Below are positions 36,709 to 45,286 of a stretch of 64,000 nt of DNA, one piece after another (within the stretch, counting starts at the first letter, position 1; each line of letters starts with the position of its first letter). This DNA comes from Sphingomicrobium lutaoense (lineage in GTDB: Bacteria; Pseudomonadota; Alphaproteobacteria; Sphingomonadales; Sphingomonadaceae): contig NZ_JACICF010000001.1 in assembly GCF_014195685.1 (NCBI RefSeq), positions 1,125,317 to 1,189,316 of the forward strand, written 5' to 3'. The position numbers and the translations under genes are program-made. A model generated the notes under the pieces. It did not search any database, was not told the origin of the DNA, and saw only the letters and a program-made list of their open reading frames with translations.

Positions 36709-37871
36709 GGTCCATTCTCCTTCAGTTTCGGGGGCTCCGGCAGGCGGGCCTGCGGCAGGAGGCGGCGCAGGCGGGTCGCGAAACTGCGCAGGCAGACTTC
36801 GCTTTTCCCCAGCGGGCCCGGCTCATAGGCATCATCTTCCATGCCCGCCTGCACGCGCTCGATGAGCAAAGTGTCCTCGGCATTGACCTGCCGGTTGATG
36901 CGCCAGTTGAGATAGCGCGCGGCCTTCATCTCGCGCCGCTCGTCGGGAAGCGCATAGCTGATTTCGCGGATCACCGTTTCGGTCGCGCTGACGGGGAGGA
37001 ACTGCATGAAATCGACCTGGTCGGGGTAGATGTCGAAGGCCACGTTGGGAAACAGCTTGAAGTAGAGCCATTTGCGCCGGTGGCTGGTCGGGAGGTGCGG
37101 CGTGTCGGGCAGGAAATGCTGATAGGCGCGTTCGGAGAGATTGGCCGAGGGCGTGTCGCGCAGATCGCCTTCCATCTTGTCGACAAGATCGTTCGCTTCG
37201 ATCGCATAGCTCTTGCCGAAAAGACGGGTGAGGCCCGGATGGCCGACCGGGATGTGCAGACCGTCCGAATAATTGTCGGCGATGGTCTTCCAGTTGAGGC
37301 GGCGCGGGCGCAGCGTGACGCGGCCGATCGGTTCCAGGTCGGCAAGGCGGTAGGGCGCGATCTCCTGTTTGTATGGTGCCATCATCTCGGCAACGCCCGG
37401 CGCGCCGGGTTCGAGCGTTACGAAGAAAAAGCCGTGCCACTCTTCGAGCGCGACGGGCTTCAACGCCAACCCGTCCGCGTCGAGATCGGGATAGTCGTCG
37501 CGATGGGGCACTCCGCGCAGCGCGCCGTCGCGGCCATAGCTCCAGCCATGATAGGGGCAGGTCAGGACGCGCGCGCAACCGCCTTCGTCATCGACGAGGC
37601 GCGATCCGCGATGGCGGCAGAGATTGTGAAAGGCGCGCACCTTTCCATCGTCGCCGCGCATGACGATGATGCTGGCGCCGAGATAATCGAGCTTTCGCCA
37701 GTCGCCGGGATGCGCGATCTCGCTTTCGTGGCAGACGATCTGCGGCGCGACGCGGAGGAAAGCGGCCTTTTCCGCCTCGAAGAAGCGTTCGTCATGATAG
37801 ACCCAGCCGGGAAGGCTGAGATCTTCGAACGGATCGCGCTCGATCGCCCTGTTGCCGCGCAGGCTTTCCAT
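36705..37871 (-). CDS. Rieske non-heme iron oxygenase, alpha subunit
   Basis: A 388-residue ring-hydroxylating or demethylating oxygenase subunit. The Rieske 2Fe-2S ligands are in [10 protein letters not shown] and [10 protein letters not shown] (C-x-H...C-x2-H). The mononuclear iron site is in [16 protein letters not shown], with the third ligand in the conserved acidic segment near the C-terminus. The start at 37871 is chosen by homology ([10 protein letters not shown] early in the family); its ribosome-binding site is weak, and an open frame continues upstream into the rpsF leader. It overlaps the SDR gene by 4 bases. No ferredoxin or reductase component adjoins it, so electrons must come from elsewhere. 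Substrate not predictable. Confidence 0.87.
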   Translation of the reverse strand: MESLRGNRAIERDPFEDLSLPGWVYHDERFFEAEKAAFLRVAPQIVCHESEIAHPGDWRKLDYLGASIIVMRGDDGKVRAFHNLCRHRGSRLVDDEGGCARVLTCPYHGWSYGRDGALRGVPHRDDYPDLDADGLALKPVALEEWHGFFFVTLEPGAPGVAEMMAPYKQEIAPYRLADLEPIGRVTLRPRRLNWKTIADNYSDGLHIPVGHPGLTRLFGKSYAIEANDLVDKMEGDLRDTPSANLSERAYQHFLPDTPHLPTSHRRKWLYFKLFPNVAFDIYPDQVDFMQFLPVSATETVIREISYALPDERREMKAARYLNWRINRQVNAEDTLLIERVQAGMEDDAYEPGPLGKSEVCLRSFATRLRRLLPQARLPEPPKLKENGP

Positions 37872-38031
37872 TCCAAGGACTTGCCATTTCTCGGCAATTC
37901 CGGCAATGGCGCGCCTGCAGATCACCGCGGGAGCGATTCCGCGGGGACTTTCTGCATGAAGTGAAGACGACAGCCGGAGGGGCGTTTCGCATGGTGCGGC
38001 GTCAGCGATCGGCCAAAAAGAGAGAATGTTC

Positions 38032-38388
38032 ATGCCGTTTTACGAGCATGTCTTCCTCGCGCGTCAGGACCTTGCCCAGGCACAGGTCGACACGCTGACG
38101 GAAGACGCTTCCAAGATCATCGCCGACAATGGCGGCAAGGTAGTCGAAACCGAGAGCTGGGGCCTCAAGAGCCTCGCCTACAAGATCCAGAAGAACCGCA
38201 AGGCGCACTTCGTGATGATGCGTCTGGACACTCCGGCCGAGGCGATTGCCGAGCTGGAACGCCAAACCCGCATCAACGAGGACATCGTCCGTTACATGAC
38301 CATCAAGGTCGACGCCCATGAAGAAGGCCCGTCGGCGATGATGCGCAAGAACGACCGTGACGGACGTCGCGGCAAGCGGGGGAATTAA
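38032..38388 (+). CDS. rpsF: 30S ribosomal protein S6
   Basis: A 118-residue ribosomal protein of the central domain of the 30S subunit, pairing with S18. The start [19 protein letters not shown] is typical of alphaproteobacterial S6, which supports the ATG at 38032 over one at 38026. It is followed by rpsR and rplI in the standard order. Its leader from the Rieske gene is 160 bases and could carry an S6:S18 control element. Confidence 0.97.
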   Translation: MPFYEHVFLARQDLAQAQVDTLTEDASKIIADNGGKVVETESWGLKSLAYKIQKNRKAHFVMMRLDTPAEAIAELERQTRINEDIVRYMTIKVDAHEEGPSAMMRKNDRDGRRGKRGN

Positions 38389-38390
38389 TC

Positions 38391-38615
38391 ATGGCACGAC
38401 CCTTTTTCCGTCGTCGCAAGAGCTGCCCCTTCTCGGGCAACGAAGCGCCGGTCATCGACTATAAGGACGTCCGCCTGCTCCAAGGGTTCATCTCCGAGCG
38501 TGGCAAGATCGTCCCGTCGCGCATCACCGCAGTTTCGGCCAAGAAGCAGCGCGAACTCGCCAAGGCGATCAAGCGCGCGCGTCACATCGGCCTCCTGCCC
38601 TACATCGTGAAGTAA
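38391..38615 (+). CDS. rpsR: 30S ribosomal protein S18
   Basis: A 74-residue S18 with the conserved [16 protein letters not shown] start and the C-terminal [14 protein letters not shown] cysteine at the N-terminus is retained but the zinc-ribbon set is incomplete, as in many proteobacteria. It starts 2 bases after rpsF. Confidence 0.98.
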   Translation: MARPFFRRRKSCPFSGNEAPVIDYKDVRLLQGFISERGKIVPSRITAVSAKKQRELAKAIKRARHIGLLPYIVK

Positions 38616-38628
38616 GGAGGACTGACCC

Positions 38629-39327
38629 ATGGATGTGATCCTGCTTGAACGCGTCGAGAAGCTGGGCGCCATCGGTGACGTCGTCACCGTCAAGAATGGC
38701 TATGCCCGCAACTATCTCCTGCCCAACAAGAAGGCCCTTCGCGCCAATGCCGCGAACAAGGCCATCTTCGAAGCCAACCGCGAGCGTATCGAAGCCGAAA
38801 ATGCCGAGAAGCGCACCGCTGCCGAAGCCGAAGCCAAGAAGATGGAAGGCACCACGCTGATCCTGATTCGCCAGGCTTCGAACACCGGCCAGCTCTACGG
38901 TTCGGTCTCGACCCGCGACATGGTCGCCGGGATGGCCGACAAGGGCTTTTCCATCGAGAAGAGCCAGGTCCAGCTCGTGCGTCCGATCAAGTCGATCGGC
39001 ATGCACGACGTGACCATCGTCCTGCACCCCGAAGTGCAGGTGACGGTCAAGGCCAATGTCGCCCGTTCGCCCGAGGAAGCCGAACTGCAGGCGCAGGGCG
39101 TCGATATCCTCGCGCAGATGTTCGAGGAAGAACAGGCTGCCATCATCGGCAGCGAAGGCGAAGAGCCCGTGCTCGAGCCCGGCCAGGTCGTGACCGAGGA
39201 AGGCGAGATCGAGCCTGCCGAAGGTCCGGCGGCCGAGGAAGTCGAAATGGTCGAAGCCGCTCCCGAAGGCGAAACTGCCGAGGAAGCTGGCGAAACCGGC
39301 GACGAGGAAGGCAAGGAAGAAGCCTAA
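38629..39327 (+). CDS. rplI: 50S ribosomal protein L9 with acidic C-terminal extension
   Basis: A 232-residue L9. The N-terminal domain (MDVILLERVEKLGAIGD, VKNGYARNYLLPNKKA) and the central helix and C-terminal domain to about residue 150 are normal. From about 160 on the protein is a Glu/Ala/Gly-rich tail of about 70 residues with almost no positive charge. Standard L9 has about 150 residues; longer acidic tails occur in alphaproteobacteria but this one is long. AGGAGG lies upstream of the ATG. Confidence 0.95.
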   Translation: MDVILLERVEKLGAIGDVVTVKNGYARNYLLPNKKALRANAANKAIFEANRERIEAENAEKRTAAEAEAKKMEGTTLILIRQASNTGQLYGSVSTRDMVAGMADKGFSIEKSQVQLVRPIKSIGMHDVTIVLHPEVQVTVKANVARSPEEAELQAQGVDILAQMFEEEQAAIIGSEGEEPVLEPGQVVTEEGEIEPAEGPAAEEVEMVEAAPEGETAEEAGETGDEEGKEEA

Positions 39328-39353
39328 GCGCTTCTTTCGCCGACTGGAAAAGA

Positions 39354-39385
39354 GGCCGTCCGGGACCATCCCGGGCGGCCTTTTT
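39354..39385 (+). terminator. Terminator of the rpsF-rpsR-rplI operon
   Basis: An 11-bp stem (39354-39364 with 39370-39380, one G-T pair) is followed by TTTTTC. It lies 27 bases after the rplI stop. Confidence 0.9.
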
Positions 39386-39440
39386 CGTTCGGAACATGGC
39401 GCGCGTCTGGCCGGTTGGTGATGCGAAAGGAGTTTTTCAC

Positions 39441-39626
39441 ATGACCGACACGGACAAGAAGAGCGACAAAAAGGGCGATACCGCCAACGAAGAAGCCCCT
39501 GCCCTTCTCAACAAGGATCGCATCGACGCGCTCGACACCGAGAATTTCGATGCCGTCGATTACCAGGAAGACGGCCAGGGTGGCCCCAAGAAGGGCCTCG
39601 AGAAGGAATATAAGAAGGAAAGCTAA
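39441..39626 (+). CDS. Small charged protein, unknown
   Basis: A 61-residue hydrophilic protein, rich in Lys, Asp and Glu and without cysteine or a membrane segment (TDKKSDKKGDTANEEAPALL; tail GPKKGLEKEYKKES). I do not recognise a family. AAAGGAG lies 9 bases before the ATG, and the gene sits between the rplI terminator and a convergent regulator with which it shares a 4-base stop overlap (CTAA). The composition suggests an unstructured or nucleic-acid/ribosome-associated small protein, but that is a guess. Confidence 0.6.
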   Translation: MTDTDKKSDKKGDTANEEAPALLNKDRIDALDTENFDAVDYQEDGQGGPKKGLEKEYKKES

Positions 39627-40396
39627 CTGCGGGCGGGCTCAACCCGGTGGGCGGGCACCTGCCGGGCCAATGCCGCCATCAATTCGTCACGCAACTGGCG
39701 GGTCGCCCCCGAGGGCGATACCGCCAGTTCGCGTTCGAGCCGTGCGCAATAGTCGCGATAATCGCGTTCGACCTGCGCGCTTTGCCCCGCCTGATAGTGC
39801 GCGAGCATCGCATAGCGGACGAATTCCTCGTTAAGAGGCTCGAGGCGCTGGAGGCGGCGCACCAGCGCGACCATCCGTCCCCCCAGTCCTGCTGACAGCG
39901 CACCGCGCAGTTCACGCACCGCGGCGGCAACGACCATGTCGCGGATGCGCATCCGTTCATAGGAAAGCCAATCGTCGAATTCGGGACTGATGCCATCGAG
40001 ATCCTCGAAAGGCTGCCATTCGCTGTCGGCCCGTTCGGCATCATGCAGCCCGCCCATCCGGACATTGTGCTGGTCGAGGCGGACGTGGAAGCGGTCGGCG
40101 ACGATCGGGGCGGCCTCGCGGTCGGAGGCGCGGCGGATATCGAAGATCGCCTGGCGCAGGCTGGCGCGGGCCTGCGGCTCGGCACGGTCGCCCCATAGAA
40201 GCCCGGCAAGCCGTTCGCGGGCGATGGTTTCGCCCGGGCGGCTGGCGAGATAGGCGAGCACCGCGCAGGCCTTCCGGCTGCCCGGCGTAGCATCGCTTTG
40301 ATGGTGAAGATCGGTGAGGCGGAAACTGCCGATCAGGTGGACCTGCCAGCGTTCGCCGCGGGACGGCACGGACTTTCCTTGAACCAATGCGCCCAT
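39623..40396 (-). CDS. BTAD-containing (SARP-like) transcriptional activator
   Basis: A 257-residue regulator. The N-terminal region (about 15-95: QVHLIGSFRL, SRKACAVLAYLASRPGETIARERLAGLLWGD, ASLRQAIFDIRRA) is the winged-helix DNA-binding layout of the SARP/OmpR type. The C-terminal part (about 125-245) is a bacterial transcriptional activator domain of TPR-like helices (LQRLEPLNEEFVRYAMLAHYQAG). It lacks the large ATPase or sensor domains of longer family members. The ATG at 40396 has AGGGAG 5 bases upstream. Target genes are unknown; the UrcA gene lies upstream on the same strand. Confidence 0.75.
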   Translation of the reverse strand: MGALVQGKSVPSRGERWQVHLIGSFRLTDLHHQSDATPGSRKACAVLAYLASRPGETIARERLAGLLWGDRAEPQARASLRQAIFDIRRASDREAAPIVADRFHVRLDQHNVRMGGLHDAERADSEWQPFEDLDGISPEFDDWLSYERMRIRDMVVAAAVRELRGALSAGLGGRMVALVRRLQRLEPLNEEFVRYAMLAHYQAGQSAQVERDYRDYCARLERELAVSPSGATRQLRDELMAALARQVPAHRVEPARS

Positions 40397-40540
40397 GTGA
40401 CTCCCTGTCTTCGGGCCCGCCGATCCAGCGGGAAAAGCGGGCAAGGAAAGGAGAGATAGCGGCTCGGCGAGCCCAAGGCCGCACTTCTTCGACGAAGCGG
40501 CGCGATGCTCCTGCGATCATCGTCAGCCCGGTGGGATTCA

Positions 40541-40581
40541 AAGAAAAGCCGGGAGGCGGATCCGGAGACCCGCCTCCCGGC
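40541..40581 (-). terminator. Terminator of the UrcA gene
   Basis: GCCGGGAGGCGG (40548-40559) pairs perfectly with 40570-40581. Read on the minus strand the stem is followed by TTTTCTTT, so it ends transcripts of the UrcA-family gene whose stop is at 40608. Confidence 0.85.
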
Positions 40582-40607
40582 CGCGCTCTTCCGCAGCGAG
40601 CGGGAAG

Positions 40608-40964
40608 TCAGCGCGCGCGAAGAACGATGGCGGCCTTGGCGGCAATGACATTGCCGGCCAAACGGGCTTCCTGGAGCCGGTCGAGCTGTCCGAGGCCGTC
40701 ATTCTTGGCATGGTTGTAGCAGACGCGCTGGGCGGCCTTCATGCCCATCGGTTCGACATTGCCGCTGATGCAGAGATCGCGCGCCGCGCTCTTGATGCGC
40801 CACTTCAGAAGCGAGACATCCTCGCTACTCGACAGGTCGAGATCATAGTGAAACACCTCGGCAGTCGGCAGGCCTTCGTCGCCATAGATGGTGACCTCGT
40901 CCTGTGCGGCGGCAGGCACGGCCATGAAGGCGGCGGCGCCCAGCATCGGAATCAACTTGTTCAT
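40608..40964 (-). CDS. UrcA-family secreted protein
   Basis: A 118-residue exported protein with a signal peptide (LIPMLGAAAFMAVPAAAQ). The UrcA core follows: VFHYDLDLSSSEDVSLLKWRIKSAARDLC, with a second cysteine in QRVCYNHA that can pair with the first. UrcA proteins are small, periplasmic or secreted, common in sphingomonads and caulobacters, and of unknown function. The ATG at 40964 is preceded by GGAGAGAGGG. A strong terminator follows the gene. Confidence 0.82.
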   Translation of the reverse strand: MNKLIPMLGAAAFMAVPAAAQDEVTIYGDEGLPTAEVFHYDLDLSSSEDVSLLKWRIKSAARDLCISGNVEPMGMKAAQRVCYNHAKNDGLGQLDRLQEARLAGNVIAAKAAIVLRAR

Positions 40965-41099
40965 TTCCCTCTCTCCTTTGATCGCGGAACACCGGAACTG
41001 GGGAGAACCGGTCGCTTTCACGCCTAGGAGAGAGGGGTGAAACGCCCATCGGCGGGGCGTGGCGCCTGCGTCAAATCGCCGTCAATAAGGCGTTGGCGA

Positions 41100-41591
41100 T
41101 CACCGGATACGATAGAAATCGGCGACCCGGTCGAGCGCGAGGGTCAGTATTAGCTTGCCCGCGCGGGCGGGCCAGCCGAGCGCGGTCTCGGCCTCACGCA
41201 TCCCCTCGCCCGCGCAGACGATCCGCCAGAGGATATTCTTGAGGCCCGGTCCGGCGGCAGCGACCGCCTTTTCGAACCGGGCACGGGCATCGAGCGCGCT
41301 GTTCGACAGGTCGACGCCGCCGCCCGCACCGCCGCGACCGCGCGCGACCGGTGCGGCATCCCAGGCCATGGTGACACGCTGCGAAAGCTGGCTTCGCTCC
41401 CAGTCGGAACGCAGCCTTTCGCCCGCATCATATTGGCGATCGGAGATATGGCCGCGCGAATGGAGCCAGCCGAGCGGGCTTTCGAGCCGGTTGACCGTCA
41501 CGCTGCGCGCGCGGGCGCGGCGCCTGCCCCCGACGGTTTCACCTTCGATTGCGCGTTCCTCGAGCATCCGCACCGTCGATCCTTTTTGCAT
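41100..41591 (-). CDS. DUF6456-type protein
   Basis: A 163-residue basic protein. The conserved part runs from about residue 33: NRLESPLGWLHSRGHISDRQYDAGERLRSDWERSQL, then GPGLKNILWRIVCAGEGMREAETALGWPARAGKLILTLALDRVADFY. The GWPARAGKLIL helix resembles a helix-turn-helix, and this alphaproteobacterial family is usually annotated as a putative DNA-binding protein (DUF6456). The role is unknown. It is divergent from an XRE-type regulator across 114 bases. Confidence 0.68.
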   Translation of the reverse strand: MQKGSTVRMLEERAIEGETVGGRRRARARSVTVNRLESPLGWLHSRGHISDRQYDAGERLRSDWERSQLSQRVTMAWDAAPVARGRGGAGGGVDLSNSALDARARFEKAVAAAGPGLKNILWRIVCAGEGMREAETALGWPARAGKLILTLALDRVADFYRIR

Positions 41592-41705
41592 GGCCAGCCT
41601 TTCCTTCCCTCGAATTAGAGAAAGGGGCTTGCCATGTTGGCGCATCTGTAGGACAGAAGAAAAACCAAATCGGTTAATAGATATTCAACGGAAGGGGCTC
41701 GGGCG

Positions 41706-42269
41706 GTGATCAGTCGGATCAGGGAAGTGAGGAAAGCGAAGGGGATGACGCTGGATGACGTGGCACGCGCCTGCGAGCCGCCGACGACGCCGCAGACGGT
41801 GGGGCGGCTCGAGACCGGGATGCGCACGCTGTCGGTGGATTGGCTCAACCGCATTGCCGGTGCGCTGGGGGTCGATGCGAGCCTGTTGGTAGATCATCCC
41901 GAGCGCGAGGATGTCGCGGTGGCGGCGACGCTGGGCCCTTCGGGAGCGCAGGCGCCGCGCAAGGCGGGGATCGTGGTTCCGCCCAGCCCTTCGGGCGACA
42001 TCGTGGCGGTTACGGTGGATGCGGGGATCGGCGATTATCGGGCGGGCGATGCCATCTGGTGCCGCAAGCTTGCGCAGGAGGATTATGCCAGCGCGCTCAA
42101 CCGCGACGTGCTCGTCCCCCGTCCCGCGGGGCGGTTCATCTTCGGGCGGTTGATCGGGCGCGAGGGCGACCAGCTGCTCATCCTTCCGCCCGGCGCCGGC
42201 GCGCGGCAAAGCGTGGTCAAGGATCCGCCCTGGATGGCGGCGGCGGAGACGCTGGTGCGCGCGCTCTAG
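41706..42269 (+). CDS. XRE-type regulator with LexA/S24-like C-terminal domain
   Basis: A 187-residue regulator. The N-terminal helix-turn-helix is of Cro/CI type (REVRKAKGMTLDDVARACEPPTTPQTVGRLETGMR, about 5-60). The C-terminal half (about 90-175, GDIVAVTVDAGIGDYRAGDAIWCRKLA, RPAGRFIFGRLIG) has the beta-rich layout of the S24/signal-peptidase fold, but I see no clear Ser/Lys pair for self-cleavage. The start is a GTG at 41706 with GAAGGGG upstream. It ends in a CTAG overlap with the DUF421 gene. Confidence 0.72.
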   Translation: MISRIREVRKAKGMTLDDVARACEPPTTPQTVGRLETGMRTLSVDWLNRIAGALGVDASLLVDHPEREDVAVAATLGPSGAQAPRKAGIVVPPSPSGDIVAVTVDAGIGDYRAGDAIWCRKLAQEDYASALNRDVLVPRPAGRFIFGRLIGREGDQLLILPPGAGARQSVVKDPPWMAAAETLVRAL

Positions 42270-42808
42270 CGCGAACGGGTTTCGCCGTCGCTGACGCCCG
42301 CGCCGCGGACGTTGGACAGGGTTTCGAGTTCGCCGCGGCCGTCGCGCTTCGGGATGGTGTTGAAGGTGCCGTTCGTTTCGAGCACCACTGCCGCGACCTC
42401 GTCGAGCCGGCCATAGCCGCCCGAACGCAGCACCTGGAGCAGTTCGCCGCGCGTCAGCCTTTCTTCTCGCAATGCGTCTTCGTCGATCACGCCGTCGCGC
42501 AGGAGGACACGCGGACAGGCCCGGATCATCGTCTGGAACTTGTGCGAGCGCACCGAAAGCCAAGTCACGAGCGTCTGCATCGCGAGGAGGAAGACGAAAG
42601 CAGCGATGCCCTGCCCCAGCGAGAGGTTGGTGCCGGTGAGGATGCCCGCGAGCACCGAGCCGACCGCCACGGTCACGACCAGATCGAAGGCGTTGAGTTT
42701 GGCGAGGCTGCGTTTGCCGCCGAGGCGGAGAAAGAAGATGAGAAGCGCGTAGGAAGCGAGCCCGAAGGTGGCGACGCGCAGGAGATCCTGTGGATCAGGG
42801 ATGATCAT
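42266..42808 (-). CDS. DUF421 (YetF-type) membrane protein
   Basis: A 180-residue protein with three N-terminal membrane helices (about 10-85) and a cytosolic DUF421 domain with the family marks RLGGKRSLAKLNAFDLVVTVAVGS and RLTRGELLQVLRSGGYGRLDEVAAVVLETNG. YetF-type proteins have no established function beyond occasional links to stress and spore germination. The gene ends in a 4-base CTAG overlap with the XRE regulator. A hairpin separates it from hppD upstream. Confidence 0.88.
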   Translation of the reverse strand: MIIPDPQDLLRVATFGLASYALLIFFLRLGGKRSLAKLNAFDLVVTVAVGSVLAGILTGTNLSLGQGIAAFVFLLAMQTLVTWLSVRSHKFQTMIRACPRVLLRDGVIDEDALREERLTRGELLQVLRSGGYGRLDEVAAVVLETNGTFNTIPKRDGRGELETLSNVRGAGVSDGETRSR

Positions 42809-42820
42809 GCAAGCTCAACG

Positions 42821-42852
42821 ACCGGCGCCGCGAGAAGTGCCGCGGCGCCGGT
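42821..42852. other. Perfect 12-bp hairpin downstream of hppD
   Basis: ACCGGCGCCGCG (42821-42832) pairs perfectly with 42841-42852 around an 8-base loop. It lies 12 bases after the hppD stop on the minus strand, in the gap before the DUF421 gene. There is no T-tract, so it is a stable 3' stem or a weak terminator. It shares the GGCGCCG core with the dnaK-dnaJ hairpin. Confidence 0.6.
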
Positions 42853-42864
42853 GATGCCGTCGCC

Positions 42865-43968
42865 TCAGGCGGGCTGGTCTTCCTCGACCTTGAGCGCGCC
42901 GCGCTTGATCTGGTCGCGTTCCATCGATTCGAACAGCGCCTTGAAATTGCCTTCGCCGAAGCCTTCGTCGCCCTTGCGCTGGATGAATTCGAAGAAGACC
43001 GGGCCCACCTGCGCTTCGGCAAAGATTTGCAGAAGCAGGCGGGGCTGGCCATTCTCGATGGTGCCGTCGAGCAGGATGCCGCGCGTCTTGAGCGCCTCGA
43101 CATCCTCGCCATGGCCGGGAAGCCGTTCGTCGAGCATCTCGTAATAGGTTTCGGGCGGGGCGGTCATGAAGGGCACGCCAAATTCCTTGAGGCGGTCCCA
43201 GCAGGACACGAGATCGTCGCATATGAGCGCGATATGCTGGATCCCCTCGCCATTGAATTCGCGCAGATATTCCTCGATCTGACCCTTGCCCCCTTCGCCT
43301 TCCTCGTTGAGCGGGATGCGGATCTTGCCGTCGGGCGCGGTGAGCGCCTTCGAGGTCAGGCCGGTATATTCGCCCTTGATGTCGAAATAGCGGATTTCCT
43401 GGAAGTTGAAGAGCCGTTCGTAATAGTCGGCCCAAAAGGCCATACGGCCATTATAGACATTGTGGGTGAGGTGATCGATGCGCAGGAAGCCCGCGCCGAC
43501 GGGGTTACGATCGACCCCTTCGAGATAGTCGAAATCCACATCGTAGATGGTAAGGCCGTCGCGTTCCTCGTCGCGGTAGCGATCGACCAGATAGATATGC
43601 GCCCCGCCAATGCCCTTGATCGCCGGGATGTAGAGCTCCATCGGGCCCACTTCGCTTTCGACGGGCTGCGCGCCGCGTTCAATGAGTCCGGCATAGGCAG
43701 CCGCCGCGTCATGGACGCGAAATGCCATGGCGCAGGCACCCGGGCCATGTTCCTGCGCGAAGAAGGAGGCCGCGCTGCCCGGTTCGTAATTGGCGAGAAG
43801 GTTGATGCCGCCCTGCCGCCAGAGCTGCACGTCCTTGGAGCGATGGTCGGCGATGTGGGTGAAGCCCATGGCCTTGAAGACCGGTTCGAGCAGTCCCTTT
43901 TCCGGAGCGGTGAATTCCACGAATTCGAAGCCATTGAGCCCGATGGGATTGTCGAACAGATCTGCCAT
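42865..43968 (-). CDS. hppD: 4-hydroxyphenylpyruvate dioxygenase
   Basis: A 367-residue non-heme Fe(II) enzyme that converts 4-hydroxyphenylpyruvate to homogentisate in tyrosine and phenylalanine breakdown. The iron ligands are visible in the C-terminal vicinal-oxygen-chelate domain: His in RIDHLTHNV, His in [11 protein letters not shown] and Glu in [20 protein letters not shown]. Length is normal. The ATG at 43968 is preceded by AGGAGA. It is divergent from a MarR regulator with a clear palindromic operator between them. Homogentisate dioxygenase and the later genes are not in the window. Confidence 0.96.
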   Translation of the reverse strand: MADLFDNPIGLNGFEFVEFTAPEKGLLEPVFKAMGFTHIADHRSKDVQLWRQGGINLLANYEPGSAASFFAQEHGPGACAMAFRVHDAAAAYAGLIERGAQPVESEVGPMELYIPAIKGIGGAHIYLVDRYRDEERDGLTIYDVDFDYLEGVDRNPVGAGFLRIDHLTHNVYNGRMAFWADYYERLFNFQEIRYFDIKGEYTGLTSKALTAPDGKIRIPLNEEGEGGKGQIEEYLREFNGEGIQHIALICDDLVSCWDRLKEFGVPFMTAPPETYYEMLDERLPGHGEDVEALKTRGILLDGTIENGQPRLLLQIFAEAQVGPVFFEFIQRKGDEGFGEGNFKALFESMERDQIKRGALKVEEDQPA

Positions 43969-44022
43969 GTCTTTCTCCTGAATTGTCGAGGGGACTTGCC
44001 CTGAGGCGTCCGGCCTGTCACC

Positions 44023-44057
44023 TTGTTGCAAATTACAACAAGTTGTTTTGACAACTT
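44023..44057. promoter_or_regulatory. Predicted MarR operator in the hppD/marR gap
   Basis: AAGTTGTTTTGACAACTT at 44040-44057 is a perfect 7-bp inverted repeat with a 4-base spacer. It abuts TTGTTG (44023-44028) and CAACAA (44036-44041), a second inverted repeat with a 7-base spacer. The site lies 16 bases before the marR ATG and 55 bases before the hppD ATG, so it can control both. Confidence 0.75.
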
Positions 44058-44073
44058 TATAGAGGGACGGCCC

Positions 44074-44523
44074 ATGGGAGTCAATTCGAGCGGCGAGGTG
44101 ATCCGGCTGGATGGCTTCCTGCCCTACAAACTCATCCTCCTTGCCGACCGGCTATCGCGCCGCATTACCTCGATCGCGCGCGAGGAAGGCGATCTGACCC
44201 TGTCCGAATGGCGGGTCATGGCGGCGGTCGCCGACCGGCCGGGGCGGACCGCCAATGAAGTGGTCGCGATCACGCCGATGGACAAGGGCGTGGTCAGCCG
44301 GTCGGTGCGCACCCTGATCGATCGGGGGCTGCTGCGGCGCGAGGCCTCCGACGCCGACGGGCGGCTGGCGCATCTCTACCTCACCGATGCGGGAGGCAGC
44401 GCCTATGAAGCGGTGGCGTCGAAGATCCTGCTGGTCGATCGCCAAGTGCGCGAGGCGCTGCCCGAGGAGGGCTATGGCGCCATCGAGAAGGGCCTGGACG
44501 AAATGCTCCGCACATTGCGTTGA
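44074..44523 (+). CDS. MarR-family regulator, likely of hppD
   Basis: A 149-residue winged-helix repressor: [54 protein letters not shown] spans the DNA-binding helices and wing (about 45-100). The C-terminal helices form the dimer interface. The ATG at 44074 follows AGAGGGA; an upstream in-frame extension would cover the operator. By the usual logic of such divergent pairs it should respond to an aromatic such as 4-hydroxyphenylpyruvate or homogentisate; this is inferred from position only. Confidence 0.87.
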   Translation: MGVNSSGEVIRLDGFLPYKLILLADRLSRRITSIAREEGDLTLSEWRVMAAVADRPGRTANEVVAITPMDKGVVSRSVRTLIDRGLLRREASDADGRLAHLYLTDAGGSAYEAVASKILLVDRQVREALPEEGYGAIEKGLDEMLRTLR

Positions 44524-44544
44524 GCCGCAGATTATCGGGGAAAA

Positions 44545-44620
44545 TGGTGGGCGGTGACGGGCTCGAACCGCCGACCCTCTCGGTGTAAACGAGATGCTCT
44601 ACCAACTGAGCTAACCGCCC
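44545..44620 (-). tRNA. tRNA-Val(TAC)
   Basis: Read on the minus strand the 76 bases fold as a cloverleaf: acceptor GGGCGGT with ACCGCCC, D-arm GCTCAGTTGGTAGAGC, anticodon stem TCTCG/CGAGA around the loop TTTACAC, T-arm with GGTTCGAGCCC, and an encoded 3' ACCA. The anticodon TAC reads valine GUA codons. Confidence 0.95.
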
Positions 44621-44657
44621 TCCGGCGGCTGCCATTTGGCAGGTTCGTCCAGCGAGT

Positions 44658-45188
44658 TCAATGGGGCAATTGCCGCTCGTGCGGTATGCGGTCGGCATGG
44701 GGCGGTTCGGGCTGGGTGACGATGGCGAGGACCAGCCCGCTGGTCACCGCGTAGATGAAGGCGCCGTCCATCGAGGCCTGCCCCAGCGGGGTCTGCCACA
44801 TCTGGAACAGCGCCCCGCCAATGGCGAGGAAGAGGCCCAGCCAGATGAACAGCATCAGCCCCAAACCGATGATCGCCGGGCGTTTCGAGGCGTTGAACGC
44901 GCTCACCGTGCCATGGTGCGACATGCCCATGCGCACTGCGCCGATGAGCGCGAGGAGGCCGGCAGCGATTTCGAGGAAGATGATCGTGCCGAGCGCGATC
45001 CAGACGATCGTGGGGCTGGTGATCGGGGCGATGAGGCTGTCGGGATAGGCTTCATGGCCTTCCATCGCGAAGACCGCCGCGACATAGCCATAGGCCTCGT
45101 CGAGATTGACGATATTCTGTAGCCCGTAGAACAGGGCCTGCAGGCCAGCCGCGATGACAAGCAGCATCTTCATCAGGCGAATGCGCAT
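44658..45188 (-). CDS. DUF2165-family membrane protein
   Basis: A 176-residue inner-membrane protein with four predicted helices. A pair of conserved features, LQALFYGLQNIVNLDEAYGYVAAVFAMEGH in the first loop and AIIGLGLMLFIWLGLFLAIGGALFQMWQT in the third helix, matches DUF2165. No function is known. The ATG at 45188 is preceded by GGGGAGGGGAC. It lies 38 bases downstream of tRNA-Val with no sign of an integrated element. Confidence 0.8.
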   Translation of the reverse strand: MRIRLMKMLLVIAAGLQALFYGLQNIVNLDEAYGYVAAVFAMEGHEAYPDSLIAPITSPTIVWIALGTIIFLEIAAGLLALIGAVRMGMSHHGTVSAFNASKRPAIIGLGLMLFIWLGLFLAIGGALFQMWQTPLGQASMDGAFIYAVTSGLVLAIVTQPEPPHADRIPHERQLPH

Positions 45189-45286
45189 GTCCCCTCCCCC
45201 ATCGGCCGGCAGGATAATGCAATTCGCGCGATTCACAAAGTCGTTACGCAATCGCATTGAAGGCAATGCAAACGCTTTGGCAAAGA

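Noticed and set aside
44545-45188. tRNA-Val as an attachment site of an integrated element
   Set aside because: No integrase, no repeated tRNA end and no change in gene type follow; the neighbours look like ordinary chromosome.
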